NCBI GenBank assembly: GCA_938010765.1
Contig: CALLVX010000072.1
Span: forward strand, 1-64,000
Length of the DNA stretch: 64,000 nucleotides
DNA from: an uncultured Flavobacteriaceae bacterium
Lineage (GTDB): Bacteria > Bacteroidota > Bacteroidia > Flavobacteriales > Flavobacteriaceae
Direction: 5' to 3'
Made by a program: the position numbers and the translations under genes. Shown one piece after another: positions 8,555 through 17,120 of this stretch. Position 1 is the first letter of the stretch; the number at the start of each line of letters is the position of its first letter. The notes beneath the pieces are model-generated. The model saw nothing but the letters and a program-made list of their open reading frames with translations. It was not told where the DNA came from and made no database searches.

Positions 8555-9529
8555 ATGAAAAAAAATATTGCCATCATCATGGGCGGGCATTCAAGTGAAC
8601 TAGAAATTTCGTTAAAAAGCGGCAATGTGGTTTATCAGTATCTGAACAAGGAAAAGTTCGCCCCCTATCGAATTCATATTTTGAAGGAAAAGTGGGTATA
8701 TGTTGACGAGCAAGAGGATGAATATACCGTAGACAAGAACAATTTCTCAGTGAACGTAAAGGGAGAGACCCTTCGTTTTGATTGTGTTTTCAATGCGATT
8801 CACGGATCCCCTGGGGAAGATGGCCTTATGCAAGCTTATTTTGAACTTCTCGGACTTCCACAGACCTCATGCGATTATTACCAAGCGTCGCTCACCTTTA
8901 ACAAAAGAGACTTACTAAGTGTTTTGCGGCCCTATGGCATTCTATCTGCCCCATCTTATTATCTAAATTTAGGAGATGCGATAAACGAGGATGCTATTGT
9001 ATCAAAGGTTGGATTGCCCTGTTTTGTGAAGGCCAATAAAGCGGGAAGTAGCTTTGGGATTTCAAAAGTGTATGTAAAAGAGGAACTTGCGACCGCTATT
9101 ACCAATGCCTACAAAGAAGATGATGAAATAATTATAGAGGCTTTTCTAGACGGGGTCGAAGTTTCGGTGGGTGTCATAAAGTATAAGGGAGAAACCAAAG
9201 TACTGCCGATAACTGAAATAGTAAGTGAGAATGATTTTTTCGATTATGAGGCCAAATACCAAGGTAAATCTAAAGAAATTACACCCGCACGAATTACGAA
9301 AGAGCAAGAGTCCAGTGTCATTGAAATAGCAAAAAAGGCATATGATATCTTAAAAATGAAAGGGTATTCCCGAAGCGAATTCATCTTTGTTGATTCGACC
9401 CCTTATATGCTCGAAATGAATACCACTCCCGGATTGACCACAGAGAGCATTCTGCCCGAGCAGGCAAAGGTTGCCGGCATAACCCTGTCCGAATTATTTG
9501 AGAGCGCAATAACCGAGGCACTACCATAG
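8555..9529 (+). CDS. ddl: D-alanine--D-alanine ligase
   Basis: Joins two D-alanines with ATP hydrolysis to give the terminal dipeptide of the peptidoglycan precursor. The 324 residues begin MKKNIAIIMGGHSSELEIS, the family's N-terminal glycine-rich loop; HGSPGEDGLMQ near residue 79 and FVKANKAGSSFGISKV near 158 are the substrate and ATP-grasp loops, and EMNTTPGLTTES near the C-terminus carries the metal-binding and omega-loop residues. Length fits a short flavobacterial Ddl. The gene is followed after 38 bases by coaD in the same direction. Confidence 0.96.
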   Translation: MKKNIAIIMGGHSSELEISLKSGNVVYQYLNKEKFAPYRIHILKEKWVYVDEQEDEYTVDKNNFSVNVKGETLRFDCVFNAIHGSPGEDGLMQAYFELLGLPQTSCDYYQASLTFNKRDLLSVLRPYGILSAPSYYLNLGDAINEDAIVSKVGLPCFVKANKAGSSFGISKVYVKEELATAITNAYKEDDEIIIEAFLDGVEVSVGVIKYKGETKVLPITEIVSENDFFDYEAKYQGKSKEITPARITKEQESSVIEIAKKAYDILKMKGYSRSEFIFVDSTPYMLEMNTTPGLTTESILPEQAKVAGITLSELFESAITEALP

Positions 9530-9567
9530 AAATTAGTACATTTACCAATAGCACAAAGTAGCTGACA

Positions 9568-10026
9568 ATGAAAAACCGCGCCATATTCCCAGGTTCCTTC
9601 GACCCTTTGACTCTTGGGCATTACGACATAATTCAAAGAGGTATTACGCTATTCGATGAGTTGGTGATCGCCATTGGAATCAATGCCGAAAAAAAATACA
9701 TGTTTAGCCTTGAAGAACGCACAGCATTTATTGAAGAAGCCTTTGCCCATGATCCTAAAATAAAAGTGACGACCTATGAAGGGCTTACCGTGGACTTTTG
9801 TCAAAAAATCGACGCTAACTTCATCTTACGGGGGCTGCGCAACCCTGGAGATTTTGAGTTCGAAAAGGCGATTGCCCACACCAACCGAAAGCTCTCCGAA
9901 ATAGAAACGGTTTTTTTATTGACCTCTTCGGGGAAATCGTTTATAAGCTCTTCCATCGTGCGTGATGTAATTCGAAACGGAGGGGATTATACCGGTTTGG
10001 TTCCTGAAACGGTTCGTGTTCCTTAG
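9568..10026 (+). CDS. coaD: Phosphopantetheine adenylyltransferase
   Basis: Catalyses the penultimate step of coenzyme A synthesis, transferring AMP from ATP to 4'-phosphopantetheine. The 152 residues show the nucleotidyltransferase motif FPGSFDPLTLGHYDII (TxGH class), FILRGLRNPGDFEFE in the middle with the substrate arginine, and SSSIVRDVIRNGGD near the C-terminus, equivalent to the ISSTxVR motif. Length is normal. Co-directional with ddl. Confidence 0.96.
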   Translation: MKNRAIFPGSFDPLTLGHYDIIQRGITLFDELVIAIGINAEKKYMFSLEERTAFIEEAFAHDPKIKVTTYEGLTVDFCQKIDANFILRGLRNPGDFEFEKAIAHTNRKLSEIETVFLLTSSGKSFISSSIVRDVIRNGGDYTGLVPETVRVP

Positions 10027-10173
10027 AACCATGATCGACATGTAAGAATATTCTTTATTTTTGAAACATTTTCGCCATTCATTTAAGGTATAACACAACG
10101 TAAATACAGATATTCACAACAAATTTAAACATATGTAGAATATTCCTCTTAAATTAGTAGGAAAATAATACAA

Positions 10174-12024
10174 ATGCTAAAGGATCGCCACATTCGGACG
10201 ACCAGTTACCTTGTTAAACAACTACCGAAGGCCACTGCTTTTTTGAATAGCGAGTTGGAGGTTGCCCATGCTTCGGACAAGTGGATCGATTATTTCAACT
10301 TCGAAGATCGGAATGTTTTTGGCAGAAAAGTCGTTGATCTTTTTGGTGCTGCAGGAAAAGCGTGGCAAAAAACCTTTAAGGAATGCCTTAAAGGCATTAG
10401 CAGTGGTACTACAGTTGAACATTACACAAACACGGATCAAAAAGAATGTTGGTTCGAACAGACCATTATTCCTTGGTACGATGAGCAAGAGAATGTAATC
10501 GGCGTAATTTTCCAAATTGAGGACGTTACAGAAAGCGTGGTACACCAACTAGAGCTCGATAGGTTACACTTACTTTACAATGCAAAAACAGAAATTGCCA
10601 AAATAGGAAGCTGGAATTATGATCTTGCAGATCAAAAGCTTACTTGGAGCAAGATGACCAAACGAATTCACGAAGTAGCCGATGATTTTGTTCCCAACAT
10701 CGACACCAGTATCAATTTCTATAAGCAAGGGTATAGCCGAAATACGATTTCAATGGCCATGGAAAAAGCGATGCGAGAAGGCGTGCCATGGAACGTGAAA
10801 TTACAAATCGTTACCGCAAAAGGAAATGTAAAATGGGTAATTGCCGCCGGCAAACCCCTATTTAAAAATAATATTCTTGTAGGCATTCTAGGAACTTTCC
10901 AGGACATCAACGCCCAGGTTATCGCCGATTTAAAGACCAAGGAAAGTGAACGGCTTTTAAAAACTTTGATCGATGCCCTACCCCTGAACGTTTTCGTAAA
11001 GGACCTCAACTCTAACAAGATCCTTGTCAACAAGGCAGGATGTGAATACCTAGGTTTTAAAAACCCCAATTCGCTAATCGGCAAGAACGATTTTGATTTG
11101 TACCCCAAGGAAATAGCACAAGAATTTAGGGATGAGGACCTACAGGTAATGAACTCGCTCGAACCTATTTTGGGAAAAGAATGCATTACTATAAAGAAGG
11201 ATGGTAGTTCAACTACCCTACTAACTTCTAAAATTCCACTTGTAGGGAACGACGGTAAGGCAAGTGGACTAGTAGGCATAAGTCTAGATATTTCGGAACT
11301 AAAACAAAAAGAGGAAGAATTGCGAGATCTTATTAATGTAACCTCGTTGCAAAATAAAAAATTGGTGAATTTCGCCCACATCGTTTCGCATAACTTGCGT
11401 TCCCATTCTGCAAACTTTTCGATGCTGTTAGATTTTTTGGTAAATGAAGAGAATGGGGAAGAAAAAGAAAACATTACCAGAATGTTGGTCGAAGCCTCGG
11501 ACAATCTCTTGGAAACTTTGGAGAATTTAAATGAAGTGGTTGCGATCAACACAAATACCAATCTGGTCAAAAAACCAATTATGCTCAACGGTATGGTGAA
11601 AAAGGTTACTCAAAACCTTTCGGCTTTCCTTAAAAATAACCATGCCAAAATTATCAACGATGTATGTGAAAAAGTGGTAATTCCTGTAATACCGGCATAT
11701 CTTGAAAGTATTTTATTGAATTTTGTCACCAACGCAATCAAGTATAAAGAGCCTACACGAAATCCTATTATTCATCTTAACTGTTCTTTTGAAGAAAATT
11801 ATATGGTATTGGTCATCAAAGACAACGGTATGGGCATTGATCTAAAAAAATACGGAGACAAACTTTTCGGAATGTATAAAACCTTCCACAACAACAAAGA
11901 TGCAAGAGGTATTGGCCTTTATATTTCTAAAAATCAGATCGAGGCTATGGGCGGTAAAGTAACCGTCACCAGTAAGGTCGGGAAGGGGTCTACTTTCAAA
12001 TTATACTTCAATGAGAAAAATTAA
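10174..12024 (+). CDS. PAS-domain sensor histidine kinase
   Basis: A soluble 616-residue kinase with no membrane segment. Three PAS-type modules are visible: about residues 14-125, 135-250 (PAC end GNVKWVIAAGKPL) and 262-385 (PAC end LVGISLDISELKQKEEE). The phospho-acceptor region HIVSHNLRSHSANF has its histidine near residue 406, in the flavobacterial variant of the H-box (HNLRS instead of HELRT). The ATPase domain has NFVTNAIKYK near 516, then DNGMGIDL and GIGLYISKNQIE. It overlaps the downstream response regulator by 14 bases, so the two are translationally coupled and form one phosphorelay. The signal is unknown. Confidence 0.93.
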   Translation: MLKDRHIRTTSYLVKQLPKATAFLNSELEVAHASDKWIDYFNFEDRNVFGRKVVDLFGAAGKAWQKTFKECLKGISSGTTVEHYTNTDQKECWFEQTIIPWYDEQENVIGVIFQIEDVTESVVHQLELDRLHLLYNAKTEIAKIGSWNYDLADQKLTWSKMTKRIHEVADDFVPNIDTSINFYKQGYSRNTISMAMEKAMREGVPWNVKLQIVTAKGNVKWVIAAGKPLFKNNILVGILGTFQDINAQVIADLKTKESERLLKTLIDALPLNVFVKDLNSNKILVNKAGCEYLGFKNPNSLIGKNDFDLYPKEIAQEFRDEDLQVMNSLEPILGKECITIKKDGSSTTLLTSKIPLVGNDGKASGLVGISLDISELKQKEEELRDLINVTSLQNKKLVNFAHIVSHNLRSHSANFSMLLDFLVNEENGEEKENITRMLVEASDNLLETLENLNEVVAINTNTNLVKKPIMLNGMVKKVTQNLSAFLKNNHAKIINDVCEKVVIPVIPAYLESILLNFVTNAIKYKEPTRNPIIHLNCSFEENYMVLVIKDNGMGIDLKKYGDKLFGMYKTFHNNKDARGIGLYISKNQIEAMGGKVTVTSKVGKGSTFKLYFNEKN

Positions 12025-12415
12025 CACCATATACATTATCGACGACGATCCTATTACCGTATTCGGCATTAAAAAGATACTGGGCACCGTAGTACAATGT
12101 GATACCTTGGCAACCTATGGCAACGGCAAGTTGGCACTAGAAGCTATTCAGGAACATTTGACCAACGAGTTGGCAATTCCCGATGTGATTTTTCTGGACA
12201 TTAATATGCCTATTATGGATGGATGGCAATTTTTGGAAGAATTCATATCGCTTCCCATAAATCATAAAGTTCGGGTCAATATTATCACCTCCTCGATCGA
12301 TACGGCCGATGTTGAAAACTGGGAACACTATCGTTCTCGTTCGCATCATTTGATTACTTTCAATAATAAACCTGTCAAAAAAGACAAGCTAGACCTGATT
12401 ACCAAACTCGCCTGA
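12011..12415 (+). CDS. Single-domain response regulator
   Basis: A 134-residue CheY-like receiver with acidic pocket IIDDDP near residue 9, phospho-acceptor aspartate in VIFLDINMPIMDG (about residue 62) and the threonine/serine and lysine positions in NIITSSIDTAD and FNNKPVKKDKL. There is no output domain, so it probably passes the signal on to a partner protein or as a phosphorelay intermediate. It starts inside the 3' end of the histidine kinase gene, which indicates a dedicated pair. Confidence 0.94.
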   Translation: MRKINTIYIIDDDPITVFGIKKILGTVVQCDTLATYGNGKLALEAIQEHLTNELAIPDVIFLDINMPIMDGWQFLEEFISLPINHKVRVNIITSSIDTADVENWEHYRSRSHHLITFNNKPVKKDKLDLITKLA

Positions 12416-12469
12416 TGTCAAGAATTGTTTTTTCCTTAAATTTACAAGGCAATTAAAACAGCGAACCCC

Positions 12470-14218
12470 ATGAGGCTTTTTATCTTGCTAAGCATTTTCT
12501 TACTATTGGGCTGTGAAACCGAAACAGCCGACAAAGTAGCCGAATTCCCTACTCATTTCGAAAATTCAAAAGGTACCGAAACCGCTACCTATCTTCAAGT
12601 AGTCGATTTTTATATTCGGTTGGCCAAGAAATATCCTGAAATCAATTTTCAGACCATCGGAATGACCGATAGTGGCCACCCCCTGCATATTGTAACCTAT
12701 AACCCCGACGGAGATTTCAACTTCAATAAAATTAGTGAGGAAAAAACACTTATTCTCATTAACAATGGCATACATCCGGGAGAAAGTGATGGTATCGATG
12801 CCACCATGCTATTGTATCGGGATTTTGCTACCGGAAAATTAGACCCACCAAAAAATACGGTACTCGTTTCGATTCCTATCTACAATATAGGTGGAGCTTT
12901 AAATAGAAATTCGACCACCCGCACCAATCAAAATGGACCAATTTCGTATGGTTTTAGAGGCAATGCCAAAAACTACGACCTCAACAGGGATTTTATTAAA
13001 TCTGATACCGAAAATGCCAAATCGTTCGCTGAAATATTTCATTTGGTAAATCCTGATATTTTCATAGACAATCATGTAAGTAATGGTGCTGACTACCAGT
13101 ACACCCTTACTCATTTATTTACGCAACACAACAAATTAGGCGGGGAACTTGGAAGTTACCTGCATACAGAGATGATGCCGAAACTCGAAGATTCCCTTGC
13201 CCAAGCAAATTGGGATATTACGCCCTATGTGAACATTTTTAATCGGATACCGGAAACCGGGTTCTCCCAGTTTATTGATCATCCAAGGTATTCTACAGGT
13301 TATACCTCCCTTTGGAATACCTTGGGTATGATGGTAGAAACACATATGCTAAAGCCTTATGACAAAAGAGTAATGGGCACATACGAGTTGGTGTACCAAA
13401 TGATTGCGCTCGCCGAAACAGATGGTCCTCGAATTAAGGAACTACGAAAATCGGCAAGAAGTCGCCATGAAATATGGACCCACTATCCTACCCAATGGGC
13501 CATTGATACTACTCGTAGTAGTACCCTTAACTTTAAAGGATACGAAGCAGATACTTTAACAAGCGAAGTAACGGGGTTTCCTCGTTTAAAATACGACCGG
13601 GACAAACCCTTTACTAAAAAGGTTCGTTATCAAAATTATTTGATACCGACCGACTCCGTTGCCATTCCCGAAGCCTATATCTTGCGAAAGGGGTATAATC
13701 GAATCCTCGACCTTATGGAGCGTAATAAAATTGCATTCGAACCCTTGAAGCAAGATACTCTGTTGTTAGTTGAATCGTATCGAATTGACTCATATAAGAC
13801 CAGACGGCAGCCATATGAAGGGCACTACCCGCATTACAATACCAAAGTACTTTCGCGCAAAGAGAAAGTACTGTTCATAGAGGGGGATTACCTAATCCCG
13901 ACCGACCAACCTGGTATTCGATATTTATTGGAAACTTTAGAACCGGAGGCAACGGATTCTTTTTTTAACTGGAACTTCTTTGATGCTATTTTACAGGAAA
14001 AAGAAGGTTTTTCACCCTATGTTTTTGAGGATGAGGCAGCCAAACTACTTAAAGAGAATACCGTATTGAGAGATTCTTTTTTTAGTAAGAAAACCAATGA
14101 ACCCGAATTTGCAAAAAACTGGTACGCACAATTAGATTGGCTGTTCAAACACTCTCCCCATTATGAAAAGGCGCACCTGCAATATCCGGTCTATCGAATT
14201 CCTAGACTAGCCAAGTAG
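12470..14218 (+). CDS. M14-family zinc carboxypeptidase, lipoprotein
   Basis: A 582-residue secreted protein with signal and lipobox MRLFILLSIFLLLGC. The zinc-binding HxxE motif is in NNGIHPGESDGIDA (about residue 103), with the third ligand likely the histidine in IDNHVSNGADYQYT. Further family blocks are RTNQNGP and NYDLNRDF. The catalytic glutamate region is probably GMMVETHMLKPY. The domain covers roughly residues 40-330; a C-terminal extension of about 250 residues has no recognised family. It probably trims peptides in the periplasm or at the cell surface. Monocistronic. Confidence 0.88.
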   Translation: MRLFILLSIFLLLGCETETADKVAEFPTHFENSKGTETATYLQVVDFYIRLAKKYPEINFQTIGMTDSGHPLHIVTYNPDGDFNFNKISEEKTLILINNGIHPGESDGIDATMLLYRDFATGKLDPPKNTVLVSIPIYNIGGALNRNSTTRTNQNGPISYGFRGNAKNYDLNRDFIKSDTENAKSFAEIFHLVNPDIFIDNHVSNGADYQYTLTHLFTQHNKLGGELGSYLHTEMMPKLEDSLAQANWDITPYVNIFNRIPETGFSQFIDHPRYSTGYTSLWNTLGMMVETHMLKPYDKRVMGTYELVYQMIALAETDGPRIKELRKSARSRHEIWTHYPTQWAIDTTRSSTLNFKGYEADTLTSEVTGFPRLKYDRDKPFTKKVRYQNYLIPTDSVAIPEAYILRKGYNRILDLMERNKIAFEPLKQDTLLLVESYRIDSYKTRRQPYEGHYPHYNTKVLSRKEKVLFIEGDYLIPTDQPGIRYLLETLEPEATDSFFNWNFFDAILQEKEGFSPYVFEDEAAKLLKENTVLRDSFFSKKTNEPEFAKNWYAQLDWLFKHSPHYEKAHLQYPVYRIPRLAK

Positions 14219-14227
14219 TATCGTAGT

Positions 14228-14818
14228 TTATTCGTCTTCGAAGAGAATTTTAATATTGATATAGGAGTTTTCCAGTGCCTTTTTTATCTTAACGGGTCCT
14301 TTCCATTTCACCTTCTCTATTCCTTCGCTCTTTTGTCCCTCTAGTTTTCCTGCGAAGTTGGTGCGCATTGCGAACCAGTGCACTTCTTTCAATTTATAGA
14401 TACCATTTCTTTGAAAGATATGATAGGTTGTTTTAAGAAAATTCTCGATTTTTAGACCTTCTACCCCTGTTTCTTCCTCGACTTCACGAATAGCACATTC
14501 TTCAATAGTTTCTCCTTTATCTAACTTTCCTTTTGGCAAATCCCATTTATCATTTCTGTAGATGAACAATACTTTGCCTTTTTTATTAGTGACCACCCCG
14601 CCCGCTGCCGTTACCAATGGAATTTTTTTGCTGAACTTTTTTAAGATTTCCTCATGGTTCGGATGATAAATGTAGGCCGTTTCCAACTTATTCTTCTTAA
14701 GGGCTCTAATCGCTTCCTTTATAGAATCCGGATTCAGTGGAAAATATTCGCCGTTCACCGTTTCTGAAAGTTTATTTGTTAAAATCAGGGGCAATTCATT
14801 CACAAAAACTTTATACAT
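14228..14818 (-). CDS. Nudix hydrolase
   Basis: Hydrolyses a nucleoside diphosphate linked to another moiety. The Nudix box is complete: GKLDKGETIEECAIREV followed by EEETGVEG, around residues 108-130. I chose the start MYKVFVNELPL at 14818 because it matches the usual start of the flavobacterial subfamily; an in-frame ATG at 14851 would lie inside pyrE. The N-terminal 75 residues form an extra domain found in this subfamily. Divergent start codons of this gene and pyrE are only 7 bases apart. The substrate is not predictable. Confidence 0.88.
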   Translation of the reverse strand: MYKVFVNELPLILTNKLSETVNGEYFPLNPDSIKEAIRALKKNKLETAYIYHPNHEEILKKFSKKIPLVTAAGGVVTNKKGKVLFIYRNDKWDLPKGKLDKGETIEECAIREVEEETGVEGLKIENFLKTTYHIFQRNGIYKLKEVHWFAMRTNFAGKLEGQKSEGIEKVKWKGPVKIKKALENSYINIKILFEDE

Positions 14819-14825
14819 TTGCGCT

Positions 14826-15467
14826 ATGGTATTAGACAAGAATACAGCCAAAAAAACTGCTGAACTCCTTTTACAAATTAATGCAATAAAATTGAAACCC
14901 GAAAATCCATTTTCGTGGGCTTCTGGTTGGAAATCTCCTATCTACTGTGACAACAGAATCATACTTTCCTATCCCGCCATTCGCAACTATGTGCGCGAGG
15001 AAATGGCCAAATATGTTGAGTCGCTCTATGCCAAACCCGATGTAATCGCCGGCGTGGCTACCGGTGCCATTGGTGTTGGGGCCTTGGTAGCCGATTATAT
15101 GGGCCTTCCTTTTATTTACGTACGCCCCGAGCCAAAATCACATGGCAGGCAAAATCAGATAGAAGGTGTTTTAGAGGCCAACCAGACAGTGGTTGTAATC
15201 GAAGACCTTATCAGTACCGGAAAAAGCAGCCTAAATGCCGTTAATGCGCTTGAAGAAGCAGGTGCAAAAGTAAAAGGGATGATGGCTATTTTTTCGTATG
15301 GGTTCGCTGTGGCAGAAACCAATTTTGTTGAAAAAGAAGTAGAATTACATACGCTTAGCGACTACGAGCACTTGATTCAGCATGCCTCCGAAACCGATTA
15401 TATCAATGATGCGCAATTAAGTACTTTGATGGAGTGGCGCCAAAATCCATCCGAATGGAAAAAATAA
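14826..15467 (+). CDS. pyrE: Orotate phosphoribosyltransferase
   Basis: Makes orotidine 5'-phosphate from orotate and PRPP in pyrimidine synthesis. 213 residues; the substrate loop NPFSWASGWKSPIYCDNR lies near residue 28, the flexible catalytic loop is in RPEPKSHGRQNQIEG, and the PRPP-binding motif VVVIEDLISTGKSS is near 124-137. The start MVLDKNTAKKTAELLLQINA agrees with the family. The SRPBCC gene follows after 4 bases. Its promoter must lie within or overlap the Nudix gene because the divergent starts nearly touch. Confidence 0.96.
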   Translation: MVLDKNTAKKTAELLLQINAIKLKPENPFSWASGWKSPIYCDNRIILSYPAIRNYVREEMAKYVESLYAKPDVIAGVATGAIGVGALVADYMGLPFIYVRPEPKSHGRQNQIEGVLEANQTVVVIEDLISTGKSSLNAVNALEEAGAKVKGMMAIFSYGFAVAETNFVEKEVELHTLSDYEHLIQHASETDYINDAQLSTLMEWRQNPSEWKK

Positions 15468-15471
15468 AAAA

Positions 15472-15864
15472 ATGCATATAGAAACTCCGAAAAAAACCGT
15501 TTCCAAAAGCCAAAAAGAAGTTTTTGAATTCCTGACCGATTTAAAAAACTTTGAACAACTAATGCCCGATTCGATCTCTAAATTCGAAGTATTGAACGAA
15601 GATCGCTTCTTATTTCAACTTTCTGGGATGCCAGAAATTGTTTTGGAACGCAAAGGGCAGTCTCCCGACCATCAAATCGTACTGGGAGCGGCAAGTGAGA
15701 AACTTCCATTTACACTCACGGCCGATATAAATTCGATGAATGACAATCAAAGCGAAGTGGCGCTTAGTTTTAGCGGTGAATTCAATGCAATGATGGCCAT
15801 GATGATTAAAAGTCCCATAACAAATTTTGTAAATACACTTATAGAGAACATGCATCGAATTTAG
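15472..15864 (+). CDS. SRPBCC-fold (START/Bet v1-like) protein
   Basis: A 130-residue protein beginning MHIETPKKTVSKSQKEVFEFL, with the pattern of an SRPBCC helix-grip domain (FLTDLKNFEQLMPDSI, then a run of beta strands and a long C-terminal helix with PITNFVNTLIENM). Such domains bind hydrophobic ligands. It follows pyrE by 4 bases, a gene pair that I recall from many flavobacteria, but no pathway role can be assigned. Confidence 0.8.
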   Translation: MHIETPKKTVSKSQKEVFEFLTDLKNFEQLMPDSISKFEVLNEDRFLFQLSGMPEIVLERKGQSPDHQIVLGAASEKLPFTLTADINSMNDNQSEVALSFSGEFNAMMAMMIKSPITNFVNTLIENMHRI

Positions 15865-15889
15865 TTACGGCACCCTATCTTTTTAGGTC

Positions 15890-16618
15890 TTAGTAGAGCA
15901 TCTTGACTTCTTTAAGATCAAATTCCCTTGTTTCATTATTTTCCAACGAAACAAGTAATTTTCCTTCCAGGGAAACTCCTTTAACCATTCCCATAAAATT
16001 TTGGTTTTCAGCGGTAAAGACCATGGGTTTATCCTTGGCAAAAAGTACACTTTCGTACGCAACCTGCAAGGTTCGATCATCATTTGTGCCCAATTCCAAA
16101 AAACGTTCTTTCATATGACACAACAAAGAGTGCAATAGGCCCTCTAAAGGAATAGACTTGCCCAACAACAATTTCAACGAAGAAGCGTTTGGTAGGTTAA
16201 TGAAGTTGGTTTGATTCACATTAAGACCAATTCCGATGATAGTAGTTTCGATTTGGTGTCCTGAAAGCATGTTTTCGATAAGAATTCCACAAATTTTGGA
16301 AGTACCTGACAGAATGTCGTTAGGCCATTTGATTTGTAAATCAGGTACCCCAATTTTTTTTAAGGCATCATAAATGGCAAGCGACGTACACATGGTTAAC
16401 CGAAACTGATCTATGACAGGCAAAGGGGCGATTCTTTTTAAAACGCTAAACATAAGGTTTTTACCGGGTTCCGAATACCATTTAGCACCCATTTGACCCC
16501 GTCCTGATAGCTGCTCTTTGGCGACCACTACGGTAAAATCATCTAGTGGTCCCGAACGCAACAACCCTTTAAGGTGGGAGCTGGTAGAATCTATGGCATC
16601 AAGTTTGACTATTTTCAC
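15890..16618 (-). CDS. birA: Biotin--[acetyl-CoA-carboxylase] ligase
   Basis: Attaches biotin to the carboxyl carrier protein through biotinyl-AMP. The 242 residues hold only the catalytic domain: SGRGQMGAKWYSEPGKNLMFS (biotinyl-AMP loop, about residues 38-58), KWPNDILSGTSKICGILIEN (about 98-118) and GIGLNVNQ (about 130). The N-terminal DNA-binding domain of E. coli BirA is absent, so this is an enzyme without repressor function. It is divergent from the rsfS-ftsH unit. Confidence 0.94.
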   Translation of the reverse strand: MKIVKLDAIDSTSSHLKGLLRSGPLDDFTVVVAKEQLSGRGQMGAKWYSEPGKNLMFSVLKRIAPLPVIDQFRLTMCTSLAIYDALKKIGVPDLQIKWPNDILSGTSKICGILIENMLSGHQIETTIIGIGLNVNQTNFINLPNASSLKLLLGKSIPLEGLLHSLLCHMKERFLELGTNDDRTLQVAYESVLFAKDKPMVFTAENQNFMGMVKGVSLEGKLLVSLENNETREFDLKEVKMLY

Positions 16619-16685
16619 CTGAGAAAAGGTTAAGGAATCTTTAATCTATTATCAAAAAGGTAGGGCTAAAAGAACAAAAAAATAA

Positions 16686-16693
16686 TAACTTTG
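16686..16693 (+). promoter_or_regulatory. Bacteroidota -7 promoter element for rsfS-ftsH unit
   Basis: TAACTTTG, a perfect TAnnTTTG match, ends 19 bases before the rsfS ATG at 16713. It is the only good candidate between birA and rsfS and probably drives the whole rsfS-to-ACBP unit. A -33 element is not obvious. Confidence 0.6.
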
Positions 16694-16712
16694 TAAAAAT
16701 TAAAATTTTTGA

Positions 16713-17099
16713 ATGCAAAAAACGAGAGCGAGCGCAGATGAGCTAATTGCATTAATCTTAGAGGGAATCGAAGAAGTTAAAGGGCAACACATAAATTTAC
16801 TCGACCTTAGAGAAATAGAAAATACGGTATGTGACTACTTTATTATATGTAACGGAACTTCCAATACCCAAGTAAACGCGATAGTTGGGTCAATCCAAAA
16901 AACAGTTAGTAAGGCTATCAAAGACAAACCTTGGCATATTGAGGGTGAAGACAATGCCGAGTGGATTCTTATGGACTACGTCAACGTAGTGGTACATGTA
17001 TTCCAAAAACACATTAGAGAATTCTATGATATAGAGGGTCTTTGGGGTGACGCCAAGGTGACACGCATAGAAAGTGGTATAAATCAAACCTTGAAATAA
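16713..17099 (+). CDS. rsfS: Ribosome silencing factor RsfS
   Basis: Binds ribosomal protein L14 and blocks joining of the subunits when nutrients are short. The 128 residues show the Iojap/RsfS core: NLLDLREIENTVCDYFIICNGTSN split over about 30-53, then WHIEGEDNAEWILMDY and VVVHVFQKHIREFYDIEGLW. All strongly conserved aromatic and acidic positions appear intact. It is the first gene of a long co-directional run; ftsH follows 21 bases later. Confidence 0.95.
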   Translation: MQKTRASADELIALILEGIEEVKGQHINLLDLREIENTVCDYFIICNGTSNTQVNAIVGSIQKTVSKAIKDKPWHIEGEDNAEWILMDYVNVVVHVFQKHIREFYDIEGLWGDAKVTRIESGINQTLK

Positions 17100-17120
17100 T
17101 TTCTAGGTAAATAAAATATA

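Noticed and set aside
10719-11588. Long open frame (289 codons) on the minus strand inside the PAS histidine kinase
   Set aside because: It is antisense to a gene with clear PAS and kinase motifs, its translation is serine/phenylalanine-rich without domain features, and it has no promoter box.
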